Shown here: piece after piece, positions 27,270 to 37,268 of the stretch
Position numbering within the stretch: the stretch's first letter is position 1
Layout: the number at the start of each line of letters is the position of its first letter
Assembly (NCBI RefSeq): GCF_000429305.1
Contig: NZ_AUBP01000024.1
Location: 1 to 64,000 of the forward strand
DNA from: Desulfovibrio inopinatus DSM 10711
GTDB taxonomy: Bacteria; Desulfobacterota; Desulfovibrionia; Desulfovibrionales; Desulfovibrionaceae
Direction: 5' to 3'
DNA length: 64,000 nt
Notes under the pieces: generated by a model
What the model was told of the DNA's origin: nothing
What the model saw: the letters and a program-made list of their open reading frames with translations, nothing else
Database searches by the model: none
Translations under genes and position numbers: made by a program

Positions 27270-28064
27270 TCATGTCGACGAAATGCCGTGTTGCGCCTGG
27301 AATTTCGCTTTGAGCTTCGAGAGGGCCTGGGAATGGAGTTGGGATACCCGGCCTTCGGTTATGCCCATCACTTCCGATGTTTCCCGCATGTTGAGCTCTT
27401 CGCCGTAATAGAGGGAAAGAACAAGTTTTTCCCGTGGCGTGAGTTCGTCGATGAGATGGGCAAGTTTTTCAACAAGCTCTTTAAATGCCGCATAGGTATA
27501 CGGCTCGTTGTCGCCTTGGCCTTTTTTGAAGGACGATACATTCTCTGTTATGGAATCAAGGCTCACACAGAGCTGATTCTGGAGTGCTTCGAGTCCTTCT
27601 GTGACTTCTTTCTCTGAAAATCCCGTCAGCTCGGACAATTTTTCAATATTTGGCGGCCCCTGATTCTTATTCTCAATTGTACGAATGGCCTCTTCAAGCG
27701 TGCGTATGCGTTGTCGCAGACTGCGTGAGAACCAATCCATTCGTCGTAAATCATCGAGCATAGCCCCTTTGATGCGATTTTCGGCATATGTCTCGAATTT
27801 AATGCCAAGTTCGGGGTTGAATCGCCCTAGAGCCTCCATAAGACCCAATGCTCCGGCGCTGATCAACTCGTTAAGCTCGATGCTTTGGGGAAGTTTACTC
27901 TTTAAACGTAGAGCGAGAATTTTGATTTTCGGCGAGTAGTGAGCGACGATTTCCTGCCGCTGCCGAAGATCAAACTCTTCCCACGGCGTTTCGCCGCTTT
28001 CGAGTTTAGACCAGGGACTGCTCTTGGAAGAGGAGCTTTTTCCAGAAGAATTTAATGTTGCCAT
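27270..28064 (-). CDS. fliA: RNA polymerase sigma factor for flagellar genes (sigma-28)
   Basis: A 264-residue sigma factor of the FliA/WhiG group. Region 2 has FETYAENRIKGAMLDDLRRMDWFSRSLR, region 3 lies at about 105-175, and region 4 has LTPREKLVLSLYYGEELNMRETSEVMGITEGRVSQLHSQAL-type helix-turn-helix residues (split here for length). It directs late flagellar and chemotaxis genes. Its start overlaps the flhG stop region by 59 bases; no later start keeps region 1/2 intact. The anti-sigma factor FlgM is not in this window. Confidence 0.95.
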   Translation of the reverse strand: MATLNSSGKSSSSKSSPWSKLESGETPWEEFDLRQRQEIVAHYSPKIKILALRLKSKLPQSIELNELISAGALGLMEALGRFNPELGIKFETYAENRIKGAMLDDLRRMDWFSRSLRQRIRTLEEAIRTIENKNQGPPNIEKLSELTGFSEKEVTEGLEALQNQLCVSLDSITENVSSFKKGQGDNEPYTYAAFKELVEKLAHLIDELTPREKLVLSLYYGEELNMRETSEVMGITEGRVSQLHSQALSKLKAKFQAQHGISST

Positions 28065-28833
28065 CGAGCTTGGAGGCCACTTCCCATGAAGTAATCTGTT
28101 TGGCTATTTCCTGTATGTTTCGACTTGCCGGTGACTCTGGGGCCTCGTAATAAAAGGGCACTTGATTCAGTACCGACGTTCGTACTTCGGGATCACTTGG
28201 TATGTATCCTACAAAATCAAGGGATATACCGCTCAAAAAGTGGTCGCATGCCAAGTAAAGCTTTTCATAGACAAGCTTTGCTTCTTTCGCATTGGGGACC
28301 ATGTTGACCAGTACTCGAAACCGGTTCACGTCATGATTCAAATGCATGACTTTCACGAGCGCATAGGCGTCGGTAAGCGAAGTCGGTTCTGTTGTCAAAA
28401 CAAGGATACGTTCCCGAGCAGCCAAGTTGAAATAAAGCACGTTGTCGTTGATGCCTGCCCCTGTATCAACAATAAGATAATTAATCTTTCCTTCAAGGTA
28501 ATCCATTGCTTCCAATAAATCCAGTTTTTGTCCGGTAGAAAGCGTCAACATGTCACTTACACCGGAAGACGCTGGAAGAATGGAGAAACCATAAGGCGTT
28601 TCAAACAGAATTTGTTTGATATCCATACCGTCGTGAAACAGATGGAAAAGATTGTACTTGGGAGCCAAGCCAAGCAGAACATCAACGTTTGCCAGGCCAA
28701 GGTCGGCGTCCAGGAGCACGACTTTATGTCCCATTTCACTGAGAGCACAGGCGAGATTGACGGAAATGTTGGTCTTACCAACACCGCCCTTGCCTGATGT
28801 GACTGAAAAAACGAGTGGGAGATCCATATGCAT
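28006..28833 (-). CDS. flhG: Flagellar number regulator FlhG (MinD-like ATPase)
   Basis: A 275-residue ParA/MinD-type ATPase. A deviant Walker A (SGKGGVGKTN) lies near residue 13, with the switch motif DADLGLANVDVLLGL and Walker B-like YLIVDTGAGIN. It controls where and how many flagella are made, with FlhF. The gene order flhA-flhF-flhG-fliA is the classic one. The start may be 28833 or 28827 (both ATG); a GGACGTC stretch precedes them. Confidence 0.94.
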   Translation of the reverse strand: MHMDLPLVFSVTSGKGGVGKTNISVNLACALSEMGHKVVLLDADLGLANVDVLLGLAPKYNLFHLFHDGMDIKQILFETPYGFSILPASSGVSDMLTLSTGQKLDLLEAMDYLEGKINYLIVDTGAGINDNVLYFNLAARERILVLTTEPTSLTDAYALVKVMHLNHDVNRFRVLVNMVPNAKEAKLVYEKLYLACDHFLSGISLDFVGYIPSDPEVRTSVLNQVPFYYEAPESPASRNIQEIAKQITSWEVASKLDGNIKFFWKKLLFQEQSLV

Positions 28834-28865
28834 GGTGACGTCCTTTGTTGTACGGCGCTGCCCAG

Positions 28866-29987
28866 TTAGCAGGCCGTCTCGCCGGCATCAACGCTTTGTG
28901 TGTCTGGAAGCTGATGTTTGAAAATAAGCTTCCAGAACGTATTACTTTCCGCGGGCGCCAGGGTATTCTTCAAGCCAGGACCGAAACCGAGCGCCGAAGC
29001 CGGAAGACCGGTGACAAAGGCCATATTGATGAGGCTGCCAAAGCAACATGACTCGTCGAGTTTCGTCCAGATAAGACTGGAAAGCATTGAAGTCTGATAT
29101 TTTTTGGCAAATGTCTTGAGCTGATTCGGGGCATAGTAGGGGTTGAGGACGAGATGAACGCAAAAATCTTCGCTATTGATGCCGCGCTCTTCAAGCCAGA
29201 CGTCAAGTGTTTGACGGGCAACCATGCCAGGCAGATCAAAAAAAATCTTGTCGAATTCGTCTTGGCGCGACAGTAAATCTTGAAAATCGTCAGCCCCGTG
29301 AAATTCCTCGAAACGCAGCCCGGAAAGATCAGCATAATGTCGAAGAATAAGGCGGCCTTTTCCCTGGCTGGCGTCGGCGTTGACAAGACACACTCGAGCG
29401 CTTGGGTTGTCACGGTGGTATTTCAACGCGAGCCGTAGCATGGTGGTTGTTTTACCAGCACCATGTGGGCCAGCCAAAGCGTGCATTTTTTGGGGCCATT
29501 GTTCGTCGGTAAAACCGCGAATACCGACAAGACGCCCCAAAACAGGGAGAACTGAAGCTTCAGCATCATACTGAATTTCTCGAAAGATAGTCAGAATGAC
29601 ATTGAGGTCAACACCTTCACGTTCAAGATACTCTAATGCAAGACGCTGCCTGGGGCTCAGTTGGTCGAGGTTGATCTGTGGTTTGATAAGCGCCAAAAGG
29701 TGTTCACGGATTTCCAGCCATTCCGTATGCCAGTCACCAAAACCGACTTGCCGTTGACGCCGCCGTGGCGGGTCATTCCGGGTTTCAGTCGGTGGTGGAA
29801 CAATCGGTCGAGACACGCCAGGCGCTGGTTGCGCTGGCGTGTCCAAGGCGGCCATGATTTCGCAAATATTCTGACCATCCTGTACAACCGTTTGATTGCT
29901 GAGAATGACGGCTTCCGGACCAAGCTCACTTTTAATCCGGGAAAGAACCGCTTTGGCGTCGGGACCGCGAAAGGTCTTAACCCGCAT
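28866..29987 (-). CDS. flhF: Flagellar GTPase FlhF
   Basis: A 373-residue SRP-type GTPase that marks the pole for flagellar assembly. The N-terminal segment (RVKTFRGPDAKAVLSRIKSELGPEAVILSNQ) is typical. A Pro-rich linker leads to the helical N domain, then the G domain with GPHGAGKTTTMLRLALKYH, a LVNADASQGKGRLILRHY segment and FFDLPGM. DxxG-like motifs are somewhat degenerate (DLPGM). The start overlaps the flhA stop by about 11 bases. The call is sound from position and N-terminus. Confidence 0.93.
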   Translation of the reverse strand: MRVKTFRGPDAKAVLSRIKSELGPEAVILSNQTVVQDGQNICEIMAALDTPAQPAPGVSRPIVPPPTETRNDPPRRRQRQVGFGDWHTEWLEIREHLLALIKPQINLDQLSPRQRLALEYLEREGVDLNVILTIFREIQYDAEASVLPVLGRLVGIRGFTDEQWPQKMHALAGPHGAGKTTTMLRLALKYHRDNPSARVCLVNADASQGKGRLILRHYADLSGLRFEEFHGADDFQDLLSRQDEFDKIFFDLPGMVARQTLDVWLEERGINSEDFCVHLVLNPYYAPNQLKTFAKKYQTSMLSSLIWTKLDESCCFGSLINMAFVTGLPASALGFGPGLKNTLAPAESNTFWKLIFKHQLPDTQSVDAGETAC

Positions 29988-32079
29988 TTGGTAATCCTAT
30001 GTTTGCCAAAGATTGCAATCGAATCTCCGCCGGAATCTCCGCTTGGGAGACTACGGGCAAGTTGGGAATGAACCTGCTCAACAGCTGAGACAGGTGGGGC
30101 CTCACAACAGGAGATGTCAATAGCACCGGTTGGCCGTCTGTTACAAGCGCGTTTTCCACGGCTTTGTTGACAGATTGGATAATAGATTGCGCTAATTTGG
30201 GCTCCATGGCCAAATACGCGCCATGATCAGTCTGTCGAATACTTTCTTGTAACGCTTTTTCAACAGCGGGTGACAGGTTGAGAATAGGCAAAGTGCCGTC
30301 ACTGCCGAGATACGGTTTGACAATCGTTCGGCCCATACGGCTTCTAACGTATTCCGTTAATTGATCCGGGTCTTTGATCGATGGACCATAGTCGGACATG
30401 GTTTCCACGATGGTCAGCAAGTCTCGAACGGAGACGTTTTCTTTGACGAGATTCTGCAGAATTTTTTGTACTGTTCCAAGAGACAAAATGCCGGGAACAA
30501 GCTCTTCCACGGCTTTGGGGGCGCGTTTGGAGAGATTGTCGAGCAGTTCCTGTGTTTCTTGACGGCCAAGAAATTCGTGCAGATTGCGACGGAACACCTC
30601 GGTCAGGTGCGTTGCGATAACCGTCGACGGATCGACCACGGTGTATCCGGCGAGCATGGCTTCTTCTTTCTGCGACGCAGGAATCCAAATCGCGGGCAAG
30701 TTGAAGGCCGGTTCGCGTGTTTCCACACCCTGGATGCGATGTTTGGCATCGCCCGGGTCCATTGCGAGGTAATGATCGATAAGGATTTCAGCGGAAGCAA
30801 CCTCGTTGCCTTTGATCAGTACCGTATATTGACCGGGACGTAATTGGAGGTTGTCGCGCAAGTGCAGCGAAGGCACGACTATCCCCATATCCAGTGCGAA
30901 TTGACGCCGAATTGACCGGATACGCGCCAACAGGTTGCCGTCCTGATCTTCGTCAACCAGCGGGATAAGGCCATAACCGACTTCGAGTTCGAGCAGATCA
31001 AGCGGCAGCAAAGCTTGAACTTCGGCAGGTGTTTCAAGTTCCGGAATCGGCGAGGCCTCGGCTTGAGCCATTTGCTCTTCGGTTTCTTGATGAAAGCGTG
31101 CGGTGATACTGGCCAGAAAGAAGAGCAGGCCACTCAAGCACAAGAACGGAATCGTCGGCATGCCCGGGATGATACCAAAAATAATCAGCATACCCGAGAC
31201 CAGGCGTAATGCTTTGGGATGGTAGGTCAATTGGGCAAGAAATTCTTCACCCATTTTGGCTTCGGAGGCGGCACGTGAAACGATGAAACCGGCCGATGTG
31301 GAGATGATGATGGACGGGATAATAGAGACGAGCCCGTCACCGATGGTCAGCAGGGTATAGGTTTGTGCGGCGTCCTGCCAACTCATGCCATTTTGCAGCA
31401 CCCCGATGAGGAAGCCACCGACAATGTTGATGCCGGTAATCATGATGGTGGCCGTGACGTCCCCCTGAACAAACTTGCCCGCACCGTCCATGGCACCGTA
31501 GAAGTCGGCTTCTTTACGTAGCGTGTTACGTCGACGAGTTGCTTCCGGTTCGTCGATGAGGCCGGCGTTAAGGTCGGCTTCAATCGCCATCTGTTTCCCA
31601 GGCATGGCATCCAAGGTAAAGCGGGCTGCAACTTCAGCGATACGAGTTGTACCGGAAACGATAACCTTTTTGTTCAACGAGAACAAAATGAGAAAGATGA
31701 CACAACCGATGATGTAGTTCCCGCCGACAACGAATTGTCCGAAGGACTGAATGACCTCACCGGCCGCTTGAGGGCCTTCGTCGCCGTGCAGCAGAATGAG
31801 ACGTGTCGAGGCGACGTTCAATGCCAGTCGCATCAAAGTGGTGACGAGCAAAAGTGACGGGTAGATGGAAAATTCCAGCGGTGATTTCATAAACATGGTT
31901 GTGACGAGAACAACCAGGCTTGTTGAAATCGACAGCGTCAACATCATATCGATAAAGAGGGGTGGAATGGGGATGAGCATCACGAATAAAATGACGATCA
32001 CACCACCGGCAAGCAGGATATCGCCTTGCTTGGCAAACTGCTGGTAATTGAATCTTGGCGCCGTTTTCGCTTGAGACAT
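29977..32079 (-). CDS. flhA: Flagellar type III export protein FlhA
   Basis: A 700-residue export gate component. Eight predicted N-terminal membrane helices lie within about residues 1-330, including the conserved FHIPEP-family segment VMLIPIPPLFIDMMLTLSIS and the cytoplasmic loop MPGKQMAIEADLNAGLIDE. A cytoplasmic domain of about 350 residues follows (VGYGLIPLVD, FRRNLHEFLGRQETQELLDN, SRMGRTIVKPYL) that docks export chaperones. Length is usual. The next gene downstream, flhF, overlaps its stop. Confidence 0.97.
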   Translation of the reverse strand: MSQAKTAPRFNYQQFAKQGDILLAGGVIVILFVMLIPIPPLFIDMMLTLSISTSLVVLVTTMFMKSPLEFSIYPSLLLVTTLMRLALNVASTRLILLHGDEGPQAAGEVIQSFGQFVVGGNYIIGCVIFLILFSLNKKVIVSGTTRIAEVAARFTLDAMPGKQMAIEADLNAGLIDEPEATRRRNTLRKEADFYGAMDGAGKFVQGDVTATIMITGINIVGGFLIGVLQNGMSWQDAAQTYTLLTIGDGLVSIIPSIIISTSAGFIVSRAASEAKMGEEFLAQLTYHPKALRLVSGMLIIFGIIPGMPTIPFLCLSGLLFFLASITARFHQETEEQMAQAEASPIPELETPAEVQALLPLDLLELEVGYGLIPLVDEDQDGNLLARIRSIRRQFALDMGIVVPSLHLRDNLQLRPGQYTVLIKGNEVASAEILIDHYLAMDPGDAKHRIQGVETREPAFNLPAIWIPASQKEEAMLAGYTVVDPSTVIATHLTEVFRRNLHEFLGRQETQELLDNLSKRAPKAVEELVPGILSLGTVQKILQNLVKENVSVRDLLTIVETMSDYGPSIKDPDQLTEYVRSRMGRTIVKPYLGSDGTLPILNLSPAVEKALQESIRQTDHGAYLAMEPKLAQSIIQSVNKAVENALVTDGQPVLLTSPVVRPHLSQLLSRFIPNLPVVSQAEIPAEIRLQSLANIGLPNAG

Positions 32080-32117
32080 ATTTTTGACACCTCGTAGGTT
32101 TCCGGGCAGATGGTCCG

Positions 32118-33191
32118 TTATTTCTTTCTACGCTTGAATTTCGCGAGCTGAGAGAGAATGACGGCCACGGCCTGGTAGAGCTCTTCAGGGATAATATCCC
32201 CAATTTGTACACTCTTATACAAGGCTTGTGCCAAAGCTTTGTTTTCTCGGATAGGAACGTTGTTTTCTCGAGCGATTTCTTTGATGCGCTCGGCGAGGTG
32301 ATCCACCCCTTTGGCGACGACCAGCGGAGCAGGTGCTATGAGCGGATTATATTGTAAGGCTACAGCGAAATGCGTGGGGTTGGTGATGATGACGTCGGCT
32401 TTGGGAACCTGTTCCATCATGCGTTTTTGCATCATCTCCATCATTTTTTGCCGCTGCTGAGCTTTGATTTGCGGGTCGCCTTCCAATTGTTTTCGCTCGT
32501 CTTTGACCTCGTCTTTACTCATTTTTAAGTCTTCACTGTATTTCCAGAATGCATAGATTGTATCGACGATAGCGAGAAGAATCAGAGGGATGAACGTATA
32601 GGCAACCATGATGAAGCCGGTCCAAAGGATATACTGCGCGATAGCGGAGGCGTTTTGATAAAACAGGGGAAGGATATTGTTGAATTCGCGTTTGAGAACA
32701 ATATACGGAGCGATGGCGATGATTGCAGCTTGGAAAAATTGTTTTCCCATTCGAATGATATTTTCAGGGCTGATGAAGAGTCTCTTCAATCCCGCCATAG
32801 GATTCAGCACTTTCCCGAACTTGGGTTGCATATTTTTTGTTGTCCAAAGTTGACCGACTTGCAGACGAACGAGAAAATATGCCGCAAAAGCAATGGGAAT
32901 GAGAATAGGAAGGACAAGAAAAGCAATTTTCTGGGATGAGTAAAGAAAAAATTGGTAGACTATTTCTTTGTTGATCGAAGTTGTAAACGAGTCCCTCCAA
33001 AAAAAGTGCCAGAGCTCATAAAACTGTTTGTACATGAACGGAATAGCATAATAACACGCAATCGTTCCGATGATAAGCACGCCGGTTTTCGGCATGTCTT
33101 GGCTTTTGGCGACCGAGCCGTCACTGCGCGCTTTTTTACGACGCTTATCTGTGGCTTTTTCTGTTTTGCTCGGATCCTGTTGGCCAAACAT
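32118..33191 (-). CDS. flhB: Flagellar type III export switch protein FlhB
   Basis: A 357-residue protein with the standard basic N-terminus (QQDPSKTEKATDKRRKKARS), four membrane helices within about residues 30-215, and a C-terminal cytoplasmic domain. The self-cleavage motif NPTH (ITNPTHFAVAL) is intact. FlhB switches substrate specificity from rod/hook to filament proteins after meeting FliK. It lies 48 bases after fliR. Confidence 0.97.
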   Translation of the reverse strand: MFGQQDPSKTEKATDKRRKKARSDGSVAKSQDMPKTGVLIIGTIACYYAIPFMYKQFYELWHFFWRDSFTTSINKEIVYQFFLYSSQKIAFLVLPILIPIAFAAYFLVRLQVGQLWTTKNMQPKFGKVLNPMAGLKRLFISPENIIRMGKQFFQAAIIAIAPYIVLKREFNNILPLFYQNASAIAQYILWTGFIMVAYTFIPLILLAIVDTIYAFWKYSEDLKMSKDEVKDERKQLEGDPQIKAQQRQKMMEMMQKRMMEQVPKADVIITNPTHFAVALQYNPLIAPAPLVVAKGVDHLAERIKEIARENNVPIRENKALAQALYKSVQIGDIIPEELYQAVAVILSQLAKFKRRKK

Positions 33192-33238
33192 GGTAATTGT
33201 CTCTTGCCGGGCACTTTCAGCGCTCGGGAGGATTGAGG

Positions 33239-34024
33239 TTAGGGGGCGGAGGAAAGTCGGAAAATGGTGTGATACATGGGGCCGAGATCAATGATGTAAT
33301 CGGCGACGTAACGCCCCATGATCGAGAAAACAAGTGTAAGAAATAAAAAGCCGACTCCGATTTTGAGAGGAAAACCGACAAAAAGGACATTCATTTGAGG
33401 AGCCGCCCGTGCGACCAGCGCCAAGGCAAGGTCGACAAGAAAAGTGGCAACAACAACAGGCGCTGCAATTTGTACGGCGACGACAAAAATAAGCCCGGAG
33501 AATTCAAGCAGACGTTCACCAAGAATGGGATTGATGAAAAGTCCACCGGGAGGAACAAGCTGGAAACTTTGCGCCAAGGCTTGAAGTAAGTAGAGATGTC
33601 CGTTGAATGATAAAAACAGCAATACAGTGACCTGATAGAGGTAGTGTGCCGTAATCGCTTCTGATGTTCCGGTCATGGGGTCAATGACATTCATCATGGA
33701 AAATCCCATTTGAAACCCCATGAGTTGTCCTCCTGTTTGCACGGCGGCGAAGAGAAAACGAACAATAATATCAAGCACAAGACCGAGAATAACTTCACCA
33801 AGCAGCATCAGAACGAGATCGAATGGGTGGGCTGGCATCACAGTTCCCGGAAACGAAAGTTGTGGCCAGACTGCAAGCGAGAGAATGAAACACGCGGCAG
33901 CTTTGACAAGGTTGGGAACGTTGCTTGCTCCGAAAAACGGCAACATGAAAACGATAATGCTGATACGCATTGCCGTTAGAAGAAAGCTAAAAAATTCTTG
34001 CGGATTAAAGTGGAACAGGTCCAT
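33239..34024 (-). CDS. fliR: Flagellar type III export protein FliR
   Basis: A 261-residue membrane protein with about six hydrophobic helices. Conserved family segments include FFGASNVPNLVKAAACFILS, GEVILGLVLDIIVRFLFAAVQTGGQ and VDLALALVARAAPQMNVLFVGFPLKIGVGF-type residues (shortened here). It is part of the export gate core with FliP, FliQ, FlhA and FlhB. fliP and fliQ are not in this window. Confidence 0.95.
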   Translation of the reverse strand: MDLFHFNPQEFFSFLLTAMRISIIVFMLPFFGASNVPNLVKAAACFILSLAVWPQLSFPGTVMPAHPFDLVLMLLGEVILGLVLDIIVRFLFAAVQTGGQLMGFQMGFSMMNVIDPMTGTSEAITAHYLYQVTVLLFLSFNGHLYLLQALAQSFQLVPPGGLFINPILGERLLEFSGLIFVVAVQIAAPVVVATFLVDLALALVARAAPQMNVLFVGFPLKIGVGFLFLTLVFSIMGRYVADYIIDLGPMYHTIFRLSSAP

Positions 34025-34082
34025 GACTAATCCTTAAGCAAAGTGCGGGCCAGACTCGCGGAAAAGACCACGTGAATTCGTT

Positions 34083-35021
34083 TCATGAGGCCGAGTCGTC
34101 GGTTGTTTCCAGGTTGGGTACGGACGGTGTTGTGGCCTGTTCTTTAATGAAATAGAGCGGGTTGACAGGAAGTCCTGCATAAACAATTTCGTAATGCAGG
34201 TGAGGTCCGGTGCTTTTGCCGGAGTTGCCGACAAAACCGATAAGTCCTCCCGGCTTGACGGTTTCTCCTTGCTCAACAAGAATTTTGTCGAGATGCCCAT
34301 ATGTTGTCGTGAGACCGCGTTTATGGCGAATGATAATAATGGCGCCGTATTCCGGATCAACACCGGCATATATGACAACGCCTTGCGCAGGGGCAATGAT
34401 CGGCGTTCCGAGAGGCGCACTGATATCGAGTCCCTTGTGAAATTCGTTTTTCCCCGTAAATGGAGACAATCGAGGTCCAAATGGTGATGTGACGCGTCCT
34501 TTGGCGGGCCATCGCCTTGGGGTAGCCTCCATAAAAGCGTCGGCAAGAGAAAGCGTCGCCGATATCCTCGTTTGATCTACGGGAACAAGATTGGGTTCCA
34601 TAACGACGTTGCGCAAAAACGTGTTGGCGTCTTCAGACAAGGTTTCCTGAAAGGATAAAGTCAACCCATCGGGACTACCAGTCTGTTTTGACGTATGCGC
34701 AATCTGAGCGGGGCTTTGATTGGCAAGCTGACGTAATGTCGAATCAAAATGGCGTACGCGTATGAGATCGTCTTCGAGTCGTTCTATCTTGTCATTGAGG
34801 CCTATCAGTTGTCGTTTCTGATCCTGGCTGACATGCTGCATAAAGGCGAGCTCTTCTTGCTCCGCGTCGAACTTGGTCAGCTTATTATACAAAACGACAT
34901 TTAACGCGACAATCCCGGCAAACACCAGGACGAGCAACATAAAGAATCGTATATGAAGCCGCGCGGGGCGCATTGTCGGATCGTTTTCCGAGAATATGAA
35001 AAATCTATAGGGCTTAAACAT
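34083..35021 (-). CDS. M23-family (LytM) cell-wall endopeptidase, membrane-anchored
   Basis: A 312-residue protein. The N-terminus (FKPYRFFIFSENDPTMRPAR) and a membrane helix at about residues 28-50 precede a coiled coil (about 55-100). A C-terminal zinc peptidase domain carries EFHKGLDISAPLGTPIIAPAQG and HLHYEI (HxxxD and HxH metal ligands present). It would cut or position peptidoglycan cross-links from the periplasm. I chose the start at 35021, where homologues begin. It lies at the head of the leftward flagellar cluster and may be co-expressed with it. Confidence 0.88.
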   Translation of the reverse strand: MFKPYRFFIFSENDPTMRPARLHIRFFMLLVLVFAGIVALNVVLYNKLTKFDAEQEELAFMQHVSQDQKRQLIGLNDKIERLEDDLIRVRHFDSTLRQLANQSPAQIAHTSKQTGSPDGLTLSFQETLSEDANTFLRNVVMEPNLVPVDQTRISATLSLADAFMEATPRRWPAKGRVTSPFGPRLSPFTGKNEFHKGLDISAPLGTPIIAPAQGVVIYAGVDPEYGAIIIIRHKRGLTTTYGHLDKILVEQGETVKPGGLIGFVGNSGKSTGPHLHYEIVYAGLPVNPLYFIKEQATTPSVPNLETTDDSAS

Positions 35022-35114
35022 GATATTCGGGGGTTGAACGGTTGCGTCTATGGCTGATTCCGTACGCACACTGTGAAAAAGACCTCTGGTCCCGTCAAGC
35101 TGTTTTGTCGAGAC

Positions 35115-35915
35115 TTATGAGGATGTCGTCTCATCGGGCGGCGTCTTTTCCCTGGGAACAAGGTGTTTCGCAAGTTGCCATTTGCGCAAGGCGTTATAAA
35201 CATTTGTTCTCTTTCTCGGTGCCTGGTGAAAAACATCTTCAAGCCAGTTTTCGACATCCGAGCGGGTTGACGAATGAGCCGACGGGCATACGTTTTCGGT
35301 GACAGGAAGTTCCCAGGCTCGTGCGGCCTTGATAATCATGGGTTTTTCAACGAGCAGCATGGGGCGAATGACCTGGAGGCGACCGTGGAAAAACGGTTCC
35401 GTTGCCGACATGCCGTCGACACGGCCAGTTTGGAACAGGTTCATAAAAAATGTGGACACGAGATCGGTTGCCGTGTGGCCAAAAGCCAGATGCGTCAAAT
35501 TGTATTGACGACAGAGAGCAAACAAACGTTTGCGGCGCAACATTCCGCAGTAAAAACAGGCCGAATTTTTTTTGTTCTCATCACTGTGCGCTCGTGGACC
35601 GAAATCCGTAATTTCAACATGGGCAGACAGGCCGAGTTCTCCGGTGAGACCAAGCAACGCTTCATGTGCTTTGGGATCAAAGCCCGGGTTGATATGGAGG
35701 ACCATAAGCTCATGAAAAAATGGGAGAATGCGGCGGCGAAGCCACATCACATAAAGGAGAACCAGGGAGTCAACGCCACCGGACACGGCGAGCCCGATGC
35801 GTGAACCGGGAGACAGCATACGCGTATCGAGCATGAGTTTCCCTGTTTTGCCGAGGCAATATTTTTGAGCATAGTTGAGACGTTTCAAGTCGGGAATACG
35901 GTTTTTCTTGATCAT
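35115..35915 (-). CDS. TtcA-like tRNA thiolation enzyme
   Basis: A 266-residue PP-loop ATPase of the TtcA/TilS group. The ATP loop SGGVDSLVLLYVM is near residue 47. Two cysteines in CFYCGMLRRKRLF and a third in NVCPSAH match the iron-sulfur ligands of TtcA, which makes 2-thiocytidine at tRNA position 32. The frame opens earlier, but homologues begin near IKKNRIPDLKRLNYAQ. No strong ribosome site distinguishes the ATGs at 35915 and 35933. The product's exact tRNA target is inferred from family. Confidence 0.85.
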   Translation of the reverse strand: MIKKNRIPDLKRLNYAQKYCLGKTGKLMLDTRMLSPGSRIGLAVSGGVDSLVLLYVMWLRRRILPFFHELMVLHINPGFDPKAHEALLGLTGELGLSAHVEITDFGPRAHSDENKKNSACFYCGMLRRKRLFALCRQYNLTHLAFGHTATDLVSTFFMNLFQTGRVDGMSATEPFFHGRLQVIRPMLLVEKPMIIKAARAWELPVTENVCPSAHSSTRSDVENWLEDVFHQAPRKRTNVYNALRKWQLAKHLVPREKTPPDETTSS

Positions 35916-36130
35916 ACGGCAAGGCTTCTTCATTATTAGGATAAGCGAGGGGGTTGAACTGTTGGATGATTGGTCTTTCGTGCAGGGGAAGGGGCATGAA
36001 AGCGTTGGTTTTGTCAAGTCCGATGTTTTAATGTCATGTCAGCAACGTGCACATCATCATGAAGCGGTGAGCGGAATCAAAACTCGCGATTTATTTTTTG
36101 ACGATGGAACATGCGGGAGTACATGAAATC

Positions 36131-37246
36131 ATGACGCTTTTTGACGGAATCATTATTGACAGCATTTTGCACAGCCTGCCGGTTGGTATTTTGGTTATTG
36201 ATCACGGTGGAGACATCTCGACGCTCAATCGAGCCGCGTGCACGTTGTTGGGCTATCACCAGGATCAACTCATGGGCAAAGGGTGGGGCGAAATTTTTTT
36301 CGAGGACGACCGGAATAACGAGTTCAACCAAGTCTTTCTTGATGTCATTATGCATGAACGTGTTGGTCTCCAACGTGAAGTTCCGTATGTCGACCCGGAG
36401 GGCAATCAACACTATTTTTCCGTGACAAGTTCATTTCACAGCCAAGACAACACGGTGCTGGGTATCATTTTTCTTATACATGATGTCACGGAGCTGAATC
36501 GTGTCAAAGAGAAAGAGACACAAATGTTGCGTGAAAAAAGCAGATTGCAAGAACACCGGATTCAAAGTCTTAATCATCTGGCCTCATCGGTTGCCCACCA
36601 AATCAGAAATCCTGTTTTCACCATTGCCGGCTTTGCCAATCGCCTGCAAAAGCAGTTGAACGAACGTCATGTGGAATCGGCCTATCCTGGAATCATCGTC
36701 GAGGAGGCAAAACGTCTGGAGCGTATAGTCAAAGTTGTCGGCCGCTTTGCCTCGTTGATTCCGAAAGATTTGACCGACGTACGATTAAGCGTACTTGTTG
36801 ATCAGGCGGTCGAAACAGTGGGCGCACGAGCGCGTGAACTTGATAAAGACTTGACCGTGCTTACCGACCTCAATGAGATCATGGTGCGGGTGGATGCTGA
36901 TCTTTTTCCCTCCGTGTTTGAGGAATTTCTGTTAAATAGCCTTGATTTTTGTCCCGAGCCCGCAATCAAGGTCGAATTGAGTGCATCGCAGGAAAATGGA
37001 GATATTATTATATCTATGTGTGACAACGGTCCCGGACTCGATCCGGCGAACCAGGACTTTGTTTTTGATCCCTTTTATACCACAAAATCCGATGGAGTGG
37101 GGATGGGATTGACTGTCGCTCGTGAGATTGTCTTGGGACATCAGGGGGAAATTGCGATGACCAATGCCGACAACGGTGGTGTTCAATTGGTCGTGCAGCT
37201 TCGCAATACGTTTGATTTCGTTTCTGCCCAGGCATCGTTAACCTAA
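36131..37246 (+). CDS. Soluble PAS-domain sensor histidine kinase
   Basis: A cytoplasmic kinase of about 371 residues. A PAS domain (about residues 15-115) has DSILHSLPVGILVIDHGG and LGYHQDQLMGKGW. The dimerisation helix carries the phosphorylated His in SSVAHQIRNPVFTIAGFANR, and the ATPase domain carries DNGPGLDP and FYTTKSDGVGMGLTVAREIV. There is no membrane helix. It has no response regulator beside it. ATGs at 36104 and 36131 are possible; GGGAG lies ahead of the second. The signal may be redox or a small ligand bound by PAS. Confidence 0.9.
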   Translation: MTLFDGIIIDSILHSLPVGILVIDHGGDISTLNRAACTLLGYHQDQLMGKGWGEIFFEDDRNNEFNQVFLDVIMHERVGLQREVPYVDPEGNQHYFSVTSSFHSQDNTVLGIIFLIHDVTELNRVKEKETQMLREKSRLQEHRIQSLNHLASSVAHQIRNPVFTIAGFANRLQKQLNERHVESAYPGIIVEEAKRLERIVKVVGRFASLIPKDLTDVRLSVLVDQAVETVGARARELDKDLTVLTDLNEIMVRVDADLFPSVFEEFLLNSLDFCPEPAIKVELSASQENGDIIISMCDNGPGLDPANQDFVFDPFYTTKSDGVGMGLTVAREIVLGHQGEIAMTNADNGGVQLVVQLRNTFDFVSAQASLT

Positions 37247-37268
37247 CATCTTCGGCAGTGGCAACGTC

